Assembly: GCA_003149345.1 (NCBI GenBank)
Contig: QFWI01000011.1
Span: 372,001-436,000 of the forward strand
DNA from: Vampirovibrio chlorellavorus
GTDB taxonomy: Bacteria; Cyanobacteriota; Vampirovibrionia; Vampirovibrionales; Vampirovibrionaceae
Length of the DNA stretch: 64,000 bases
Reading direction: 5' to 3'
The position numbers and the translations under genes are program-made. Below are positions 43,913 to 50,820 of the stretch, piece after piece (the first letter of the stretch is position 1; each line of letters starts with the position of its first letter). A model generated the notes under the pieces. The model searched no databases. It was not told where the DNA came from and was given only the letters and a program-made list of their open reading frames with translations.

Positions 43913-45322
43913 CTAAGACAGGAGTTGCTTTAAACTGAGCAGGGCCGTGTAAGTGGGCAGCACATAGAGGGTTTCATCCGGCTGGGTTTGGCTCAAGGCT
44001 TGATCCAGCGCTGATTTTAGATCCGGTTCCACCTGAATATTTTCCGCCGGGATGCCGGCGTACTTGAGCCGCACAGCCATATCCTCCGCCCGCACCCCAC
44101 TGACCATGACTTGTTTATGCGAGGGGATGGCTTCAAACTGGGCGTCCCAAATCCAGGAGACATCCCGCCCGTCGGCGTAGTTGTCATTCAGGGCAATCAG
44201 CAAGCGACCTTTGGGGTCGCCGCCCACCAGTTTGAGTACTTCGGAAGCGCCCACCGGGTTTTTGATCAGCATAATGAGCGTGTTTTTGCCCTGTAAGATG
44301 CGCTTTTCAGCCCGCCCAAATACGCTTTGATAGTGTTGCAGGCCATTTTCAATCACACTGGCCGGAAGGCCCAAATCGTATGCGGCGGCGGCGGCGGCCA
44401 GCAGGTTATACACGTTAAACAGGCCGGGCAGGGGAAGGCTCAGGGTAAGGGTTTCCTCTCCATAGCGCAGGCGAATGTCACTGGCCTCCGGCTTGACCAG
44501 CACATGCTCGGCGGCCACCTTGAGGGGTGGGCGCTGAAACCCGCATTGCAGGCAGCGGTACTTTCCCAAATGCCCGAAAATCAGGGTGTCATACTCCAAA
44601 GCCCCCTGACAGGCCGGGCATTGGGTCACTTCCCGGGTAAACGGCACCGGTCCGCTGACGGGGGCCCCATGTTGGTAGGTGACGGTTTCCACCCCAAAGT
44701 ACAGTAAATTGTTCTTGAATGCTTCGTTCTGACCCAGCGTGGTGACCAGCGGATCGTCCCCGTTTAAAATCAGGCGTCCATCACCTTGGGCCAGTTCCGT
44801 TTGTTGAATGCCGCTTAAAATCAGCTTGGCGGTGGTGTCCAGTTCTCCATAGCGATCCAGTTGATCCCGGAACAGGTTGCTGACCACCACCCTTTGTACC
44901 CCGATTTCGCTGGTCAAACCCTTCATGGAGGCTTCATCCACTTCCAGCACGGCGTAATCGGCGTTGAGGTGGCCGGTTACCGAGCTTTGCTGAACCAGGG
45001 CGGCGGTGATGCCCGGCACCATATTGGCTCCCAGTTGGTTATGCACCACCCGATAGTCTTTTTCCCGGATGAATTGGGCCAGGAGCCCACAAGTGGTGGT
45101 TTTGCCGTTGGTGCCGGTCACGGCGATGACCTGATGCTTGACCTGTTTGCCCAGATTGCGCAGCAGATTCGGATCCAGTTTGCGGGCCACTTTGCCGGGC
45201 AGGCTGGTGCCGGAGCCCATTTTGAGGAACGTGGTCAGGTTGGCCACGGTCTTGGCGGTGGTTACGGCAAAAGCGGTTTTCAGCATGGCAAAGCGATTCC
45301 AGAACGTCATATTTCCCATCAT
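43913..45322 (-). CDS. murT: MurT-like Mur ligase (lipid II amidotransferase subunit)
   Basis: A 469-residue Mur-ligase-family protein with the MurT C-terminal domain (DUF1727). The P-loop is VTGTNGKTTTCG. A zinc ribbon sits in the middle (CPACQGALEYD and YRCLQCGFQ). DGRDVSWIWD is the MurT catalytic-Asp motif. MurT works with the GatD glutaminase to amidate the D-glutamate of lipid II. No gatD gene is adjacent: the preceding gene on this strand is a glyoxalase-like protein. The start may be one of three ATGs (45322, 45319 or 45310). Confidence 0.88.
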   Translation of the reverse strand: MMGNMTFWNRFAMLKTAFAVTTAKTVANLTTFLKMGSGTSLPGKVARKLDPNLLRNLGKQVKHQVIAVTGTNGKTTTCGLLAQFIREKDYRVVHNQLGANMVPGITAALVQQSSVTGHLNADYAVLEVDEASMKGLTSEIGVQRVVVSNLFRDQLDRYGELDTTAKLILSGIQQTELAQGDGRLILNGDDPLVTTLGQNEAFKNNLLYFGVETVTYQHGAPVSGPVPFTREVTQCPACQGALEYDTLIFGHLGKYRCLQCGFQRPPLKVAAEHVLVKPEASDIRLRYGEETLTLSLPLPGLFNVYNLLAAAAAAYDLGLPASVIENGLQHYQSVFGRAEKRILQGKNTLIMLIKNPVGASEVLKLVGGDPKGRLLIALNDNYADGRDVSWIWDAQFEAIPSHKQVMVSGVRAEDMAVRLKYAGIPAENIQVEPDLKSALDQALSQTQPDETLYVLPTYTALLSLKQLLS

Positions 45323-45377
45323 ACTATTTTCCGGCGGCTTTTAGGGCAGCATTAGGGATAGATCCAGCAACCCGGTT

Positions 45378-45800
45378 TTACCCCAGTTCATCGGGGCTGA
45401 ATTTGGGGTTCCAGACCACTTCCCAAACATAGCCGTCCAAATCGGCGAAGTACCCGACATGGCCGCCCCAGGCCTTGTCTTCGGCGGGCTTCAGAATGTG
45501 TCCACCCGCTTGCTGGGCCAAGTGCAGCAGTTGACCTACTTCTTCTCGCTGCCCCACGTTTTGAGAGAGTACCGTGCCGGAAAAACCGTTGACTGCTGGG
45601 CCAAGACCTACCTCTTCCGCCAATGCACTCTTGGGAAAAAGGGCCAGGGAGAGCCCATTCCGCAAGGGAAAATACACCACCCCCGAGGACTTCCCCCGCT
45701 CAGAAGCGACCCAGCCCAGCCCCTGCTCATAAAAAGCACGGGACCGGGCCAGATCGGAAACACCCAGCGTAATGAAATGAAGACGTTGTTGAAACGGCAT
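45378..45800 (-). CDS. VOC/glyoxalase-fold protein
   Basis: A 140-residue protein with two beta-alpha-beta-beta-beta units. HFITLGVSDLARSRAFYEQGLGW starts the first, and GGHVGYFADLDGYVWEVVWNP ends the second; the latter is the typical glyoxalase/bleomycin-resistance signature. The metal ligands would be His8-type and Glu near the end. Function cannot be told. I start at the ATG (45800), because the longer frame would use TTG. It follows dapL with a 29-base gap on the same strand. Confidence 0.85.
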   Translation of the reverse strand: MPFQQRLHFITLGVSDLARSRAFYEQGLGWVASERGKSSGVVYFPLRNGLSLALFPKSALAEEVGLGPAVNGFSGTVLSQNVGQREEVGQLLHLAQQAGGHILKPAEDKAWGGHVGYFADLDGYVWEVVWNPKFSPDELG

Positions 45801-45829
45801 TAATGATTGCAGCCTGAATAGTGGCAATA

Positions 45830-47029
45830 TTAAACGGCGGCGCTGTGTTTGGCCAATTGGGTAAAGGTCACGCCTTCTTTTTCCATACGGGCCAGCACTT
45901 CTTTCAAGCGCTCATCCGGGACAGTCAGGGCCACCCGGAAGTACCCTTCGCCTTCCGCGCCGTAACCTGTGCCCGGAGGCACCACCACGCCGCATTTTTC
46001 AAGCAACAGGCTGACGAATTCCACGCTCTTCATGCCAGTGGGCACCGGCACCCACAGGTAGAAGGTGGCTTCGTTGCGAGGCACGTTCCAGCCCAGCTTG
46101 TTCAGGCCTTCCACAAAAATATCCCGGCGACGGGCGTAAATGGCGTTGAGATCCTTGGTCAGCTCCTCGGACATATTCAATCCCACGGCGGAGGCATGCT
46201 GGATGGCTTTGAACACGCCGCTGTCGGTGTTGTTTTTGACTGTGCCCAGAGCCTTGATGGCGTCCGGGTTGCCCACGGCGAAACCGACCCGCCAGCCGGT
46301 CATGTTGTACATTTTGCTGAGGGAGAACATCTCGATGCACACGTCCTTGGCACCGGGAACGGACAGGAAGCTGGGGGCCTTGTAACCGTCAAAGGTCATC
46401 TCAGAGTAGGCGTTGTCGTGGCACAACAAAATATCGTGCTGTTTGCAGAAATCCACGATTTCCTTGATTTTGGCCTCATCAATGATTGCGCCCAGCGGGT
46501 TGTTGGGGTAGTTCAGGAAGAACAGCTTGGCCCGTTTGGCAATATCCGCGGGGATTTTGCTCAAGTCGGGCAGAAATTGGTTTTCGGCCAGCAAAGGCAC
46601 GGTGTAGGGCTCGCCATGGCACAGCAGGGTGTAGTTGTTGTAGACCGGGTAGCCGGGGGAGGGGCACAATACCACGTCACCGGGGTTGACGTAGGCCAGA
46701 ATGAGGTGGGCCAGGCCTTCTTTGGAGCCGATCAGGGACAATGCTTCGGTGGCCGGATCCACGGTCACCCCAAAGCGGGTTTTCATCCAGTTGGCGGCAG
46801 CGGTGCGGAATTCCTCAGTGCCATGATACGGCGGGTAATTGTGATTGGCAGGTTCAGCCACGGCCTTTTGCATGGCTTCCACGATGGGGGCCGGGGTCGG
46901 CAGATCGGGATCGCCCACGCCCAGGCTGATGATATCCACGCCACGGGCCTTGGCTTCGGCGATTTTACGGTCGATTTCGGCGAACAGATAAGGGGGCAGT
47001 TTACCCAGATTCGCTGCGGGTTGGGGCAT
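45830..47029 (-). CDS. dapL: LL-diaminopimelate aminotransferase
   Basis: A 399-residue class-I PLP aminotransferase. The PLP lysine is in FSLSKMYNMTGWRVG, with the usual Asn (NYPNNPLGA) and Arg (FRVALTVPDE) residues. The N-terminus LPPYLFAEIDRKIAEAKARGVDIISLGVGDPDLPTP matches DapL. It makes LL-2,6-diaminopimelate directly from tetrahydrodipicolinate, bypassing DapCDE, as in Cyanobacteria, Chlamydiae and plants. The start at 47029 (AGAGGA upstream) is preferred over 47053. A long plus-strand frame is its shadow. Confidence 0.92.
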   Translation of the reverse strand: MPQPAANLGKLPPYLFAEIDRKIAEAKARGVDIISLGVGDPDLPTPAPIVEAMQKAVAEPANHNYPPYHGTEEFRTAAANWMKTRFGVTVDPATEALSLIGSKEGLAHLILAYVNPGDVVLCPSPGYPVYNNYTLLCHGEPYTVPLLAENQFLPDLSKIPADIAKRAKLFFLNYPNNPLGAIIDEAKIKEIVDFCKQHDILLCHDNAYSEMTFDGYKAPSFLSVPGAKDVCIEMFSLSKMYNMTGWRVGFAVGNPDAIKALGTVKNNTDSGVFKAIQHASAVGLNMSEELTKDLNAIYARRRDIFVEGLNKLGWNVPRNEATFYLWVPVPTGMKSVEFVSLLLEKCGVVVPPGTGYGAEGEGYFRVALTVPDERLKEVLARMEKEGVTFTQLAKHSAAV

Positions 47030-47230
47030 GGGGGAGATCCTCTTATATAACAACTGATATAAAAAAGCTGGCTCTGAAAACGCCTGAACCCCTGAAACGA
47101 TCCACGAGGCCGGGCGGCGCGTTCTTGTGGACGGGGGCGGGGTTGGGGTAATCTTTAGATGGCTACTTTAACACAAATACTGCCCCCTAGAAACACCCAT
47201 TCAACCCTCGCAGAGGAGCTTTTGCCTATT

Positions 47231-48160
47231 ATGGAATCCACCACTCACGCCCATCCGACCAACGCCGTGCTGGAAGTGCGCATTCAATGCCCGCCGGTGC
47301 TGGCCAGCTATCTGGAAGAATTGCTGTGGACTATTGATGGGGTGGAAAGCGTCTGTGAGACCTACAACAACGAGCGCACCGATGATGAAACCCGTCCCTC
47401 GGACTTGAGCTATGTGAGTATCCTGACCCGCAACCCGCTGGGTGAGGATCTGGTCAAGGTGCTGATGGTGCAGAATCTCAAGCTGATGAAGGTGTGCGAC
47501 ATTGTGGGCACCCGCTGGATTGAGGAAAAAGACTGGGCGGAAAGCTGGAAGCAGCATTGGAAGCCCACCCATATCACTGAAAAACTGACCATCTGCCCCA
47601 CGTGGGAAGAATACACCCCCAAGTCCGCCGATGAAGTGGTGATTGTCCTTGACCCGGAATGTGCCTTTGGCACCGGCACCCACGAAACTACCCAGCTCAT
47701 GCTAAAACTGCTGGAAGAACTGGCCGATCACACCGATTTATCCCAGAAAAATATGCTGGACGTGGGCACTGGTTCCGGTATTTTGGGCATTTATGCCGCC
47801 AAACGGGGCTGCCGTGAGGTCAAAGGGGTGGATAACGATTATCTGGCGGTGCAAACAGCCATTAAAAACGCCGCTCAAAACGGGGTGGAAGCCTGTTGCG
47901 AGTTTACCGACACCCCCTTGGGCGAGCTGTGCCATACCCGCTATGACATTATGCTGGCCAATATCATCGCCCCGGTCATCCTGGAACTCTTCCCGGACAT
48001 GCTGACCCGCCTGAATCCGGGAGGGTTGTTTTACGCCAGTGGCCTGATTGAGACCTCCGTGGGCAAGGTGGAGGCGGCCATGCAGGAAGCTGGATTTACA
48101 GATATTCAACGCCGTCAGCAAGGAGACTGGTTCGCCCTGTCCGGCGTTTATAAAGCCTAA
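47231..48160 (+). CDS. prmA: Ribosomal protein L11 methyltransferase
   Basis: A ~309-residue PrmA that methylates L11 lysines. The SAM motif is LDVGTGSGILGIYAAKRG, preceded by FGTGTHETTQLML and followed by ANIIAPVILELFPDM, all typical. An N-terminal substrate-recognition domain begins LEVRIQCPP. The ATG at 47231 has AGAGGAG 12 bases upstream; an earlier ATG at 47159 would add 24 residues, with no good ribosome site. It is eight bases from rsmE, and both act on the ribosome. Confidence 0.92.
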   Translation: MESTTHAHPTNAVLEVRIQCPPVLASYLEELLWTIDGVESVCETYNNERTDDETRPSDLSYVSILTRNPLGEDLVKVLMVQNLKLMKVCDIVGTRWIEEKDWAESWKQHWKPTHITEKLTICPTWEEYTPKSADEVVIVLDPECAFGTGTHETTQLMLKLLEELADHTDLSQKNMLDVGTGSGILGIYAAKRGCREVKGVDNDYLAVQTAIKNAAQNGVEACCEFTDTPLGELCHTRYDIMLANIIAPVILELFPDMLTRLNPGGLFYASGLIETSVGKVEAAMQEAGFTDIQRRQQGDWFALSGVYKA

Positions 48161-48167
48161 GGCCTTT

Positions 48168-48950
48168 ATGGAAACCTTTCACCTGAAGCGATTTTTTGTC
48201 ACTCTGCCCTCATCGGTGGCCGATTTTCCCACCCAACTCACCATCGAGGATGACTTTGTGGTGCATCACTTGCGCACGGTCATGCGTGCCAAGGTAGGGG
48301 AATCCGTGGTGTTGGTGGATGGAGAACGTCGCCAAGCCTATTTGGCCACCTTGCAGACCTTGGAGAAACGCACCCTAAGCGTACAAATTGAGCAGCTACT
48401 AACGAAGGCTGCCAGCGAATTACCCTCCGTGACTTTGGCCGTGGCTCTCATCAAGGAGCAACGGTGGGACTGGCTGATTCAAAAAGCTACCGAGCTGGGT
48501 GTCACAGCCATTCAGCCTATCACTTCGGAGCGGACCATCATCAAGCTGGCTGAGAAAGATATTCCCAAAAAACAGGAACGTTGGGAGGCCGTCATGCGCT
48601 CAGCCGCTGAGCAGTCGGAAGGCTTGTTTATTCCGGCCATTTTGCCGCCTGTTTCGGTGAAAGCGTTATGCGACCAAGTGTCTGCCCAGGTTCAGCGCAT
48701 TTTGCTGGCCGAGCGGGGGGCACATCGGGATACCCTTCAAACGACTTTACGGAAGTATTCGTCGCAACAGCACTCGCCGGATCAGACCCTCTTGTTTGCC
48801 ATTGGCCCGGAAGGCGGCTGGACGGATGGTGAGTTGGCCCAGTTTGAGCAAGCGGGCTTTGCCTTTGCCAGTTTGGGTCAGCGCATTATGCGCAGTGAAA
48901 CCGCGGCGGTAGCGGCCATGGCGGCCGTGGTGTATGAATTGGGCAGCTAA
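48168..48950 (+). CDS. rsmE: 16S rRNA m3U1498 methyltransferase
   Basis: A 260-residue SPOUT-class RsmE. LKRFFVTLP begins the PUA-like domain, and IKEQRWDWLIQKATELGVTAIQPI starts the SPOUT domain. The SAM knot is FAIGPEGGWTDGEL and LGQRIMRSETAAVAAM. The start at 48168 is used because the longer frame overlaps prmA in another frame. It is coupled to prmA. Confidence 0.93.
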   Translation: METFHLKRFFVTLPSSVADFPTQLTIEDDFVVHHLRTVMRAKVGESVVLVDGERRQAYLATLQTLEKRTLSVQIEQLLTKAASELPSVTLAVALIKEQRWDWLIQKATELGVTAIQPITSERTIIKLAEKDIPKKQERWEAVMRSAAEQSEGLFIPAILPPVSVKALCDQVSAQVQRILLAERGAHRDTLQTTLRKYSSQQHSPDQTLLFAIGPEGGWTDGELAQFEQAGFAFASLGQRIMRSETAAVAAMAAVVYELGS

Positions 48951-49041
48951 CGCTTGATTGGGTCTGGAGCGCAGTTGGCAAAGCGCCTTGCCTGAGCGAA
49001 AATAGCATGCCTTCCCTTCTTAAAATATAAAGAATGCTGAA

Positions 49042-50499
49042 ATGTCTTTTATAGCCTCCAGCCAGTTACAAGCCGCCCTGAGCCAAGCCTTGAGTCACCC
49101 CATGGTGCGCTGTGTGGTTTCGTTGGCGGAACAGCAGGGCGGGCAGGCCTACCTGGTGGGGGGAGCGGTTCGGGATTTATTGCTGACGGGCCAACTGCCG
49201 CTGGATTTGGATTTTACACTGATAAACTGCTCCGCTTCAACGCTTGCCAAGGCTTTGGCCGATACCCAGGGCGGGCATTTGGTGCCCCTGGATTGGGACT
49301 TTGGCATCCATCGGGTGGTGTTTACTGAGGGGGAGCAGGCGGGGCTTAATGTGGATTTGGCCGATGCTTTGGAGAATAATCTGGATACCGATTTGGCCCG
49401 CCGGGATTTGAGCATTAACGCCATGGCGCTGGACTTGACCACCGGGGCCCTGATCGATCCCTTTAAGGGACAAGCCGATTTGGCGGGCAAGACCATCCGC
49501 ATGGTCAGCGAATTTAATTTGCTGGATGACCCCTTGCGCATGCTGCGGGTGTTTCGTATTGCCGCCACCATTCAGGCGGAAACCTTGGATGAGGCCACCT
49601 TGGCCGTGGTCAGTGCCAACGGGGCCAAGGTTTGGGATTCCGCTGCCGAGCGGGTGCAGTACGAATTTTTCCGTATGCTCAGTGTGGAACGCTGTTTCCC
49701 ATACTTAAAGCAGATGGCTGATTGTGGATTGCTGGAAGTGCTGATTCCCGATTTAACCCCTATGAAGGCTATTGGCTCCAGTGGTTTCCATCATTTGGGC
49801 TTGTTCGATCACACCTTGGAATTGGTAAAGCAATCCGAGCGCCTGATTGCGGAATGCCCGGAAGCGACTCAGGATTGGGTGCGACAGGCTTTTACGCCAG
49901 CGGTCACCCGCTTTGGCTTGATTAAACTGGCCTGCCTGCTGCATGACATCGGCAAGCCCGCCACCATGGGCACTCGGGAAGATGCCGTGCATGGCCAACG
50001 CCTGACCTTTTATGGCCACGAGGAAGTGGGCGAGCAAATGGCCGATCCCCTGCTGAAGCGCTGGAAGGTGAGTAATGAGATTCGGGCCTATATCAAAAAG
50101 CTGATTCGCTGGCACTTGTACCCCTGCCAGTTTGGGCCGGACTCTCCTCGCAAGTCCGTGTTGAAGTATTATCGGCGCATGGGCGAAGAAACCCTGGATG
50201 TGACCCTGCTGGCTTTGGCTGATCGGCATAGCGCCTGTGGGGACTGGTTGAGCCAGGCAGACTTTGATAAAGCCCATGAGGCCCATTTGTGGCTGATGGC
50301 CAATTATGAGCGGGAAGCGCCCGCACTCAACCTGCCCCGTTTGCTGACGGGGAATGATTTGATGCGTATTTTGAATGTGGGGCCGGGGCCGCATTTGAAA
50401 GAAATGCTGGAAGCTCTGCAAGAAGCGCAGCAATTGGGGGAAGTGCAGGATCCCACTCAGGCGGAAGCCTGGATTCTGGAACAATTTGGCACAGCCTAG
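49042..50499 (+). CDS. CCA-adding/poly(A) polymerase family nucleotidyltransferase with HD domain
   Basis: A 485-residue class-II tRNA nucleotidyltransferase family protein. The catalytic head has YLVGGAVRDLLLTGQLPLDLDFTL, with the DxD metal ligands, and RRDLSINAMALDL. The RNA-binding neck has DDPLRMLRVFRIAA. The C-terminal half has an HD domain, LACLLHDIGKPATMG. It may add CCA to tRNA or only A or CC, as classes are split in some bacteria; no second copy is seen here. The start has no strong Shine-Dalgarno, but a TATAAA-like -10 lies close. Confidence 0.92.
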   Translation: MSFIASSQLQAALSQALSHPMVRCVVSLAEQQGGQAYLVGGAVRDLLLTGQLPLDLDFTLINCSASTLAKALADTQGGHLVPLDWDFGIHRVVFTEGEQAGLNVDLADALENNLDTDLARRDLSINAMALDLTTGALIDPFKGQADLAGKTIRMVSEFNLLDDPLRMLRVFRIAATIQAETLDEATLAVVSANGAKVWDSAAERVQYEFFRMLSVERCFPYLKQMADCGLLEVLIPDLTPMKAIGSSGFHHLGLFDHTLELVKQSERLIAECPEATQDWVRQAFTPAVTRFGLIKLACLLHDIGKPATMGTREDAVHGQRLTFYGHEEVGEQMADPLLKRWKVSNEIRAYIKKLIRWHLYPCQFGPDSPRKSVLKYYRRMGEETLDVTLLALADRHSACGDWLSQADFDKAHEAHLWLMANYEREAPALNLPRLLTGNDLMRILNVGPGPHLKEMLEALQEAQQLGEVQDPTQAEAWILEQFGTA

Positions 50500-50820
50500 T
50501 TGCAGGTGGGCCGGGGAACTGACCTGCCTTTTGGACTTATGGCTTTCTTTGGGGGGCTGGGCTTCTGAACGGAGGCGCTTCAGGGGGCTTTGGGGGGGGG
50601 GGGGATAGCGTTCAAAGGCTGTTCGCTATTCGCTCGGCTGCGTGGCGACGGACTGTTTTTTGAGCGAATGGGTCAGGGGCGATCAATTATCCTTTTTGTT
50701 TTGTTTTTATATACATAGCATAGGCAAAATATAAGCAAAGCATTCAATTTTGATGTCGAGGCTGGCGTCTTAGCACGCGCTTTAAGGGCCTCTCGTCAGA
50801 GTGAGAAAGGGTTGATTGAT
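50500..50820. promoter_or_regulatory. Upstream region of the repeat-protein gene, with a 13-G run
   Basis: No gene was seen in this region. A homopolymer of 13 G is at 50592-50604, about 217 bases before the start. An AT-rich segment with TATATACAT and AATATAAGC follows (about 50706-50735) and may contain the promoter. GAGAAAGG (50803-50810) is the Shine-Dalgarno. The G run is a candidate slippery tract for variable expression. Confidence 0.5.

Noticed and set aside
45821..47050. 409-residue plus-strand frame over dapL
   Set aside because: dapL on the other strand has complete PLP aminotransferase motifs; this frame has His/Gly-rich antisense composition.
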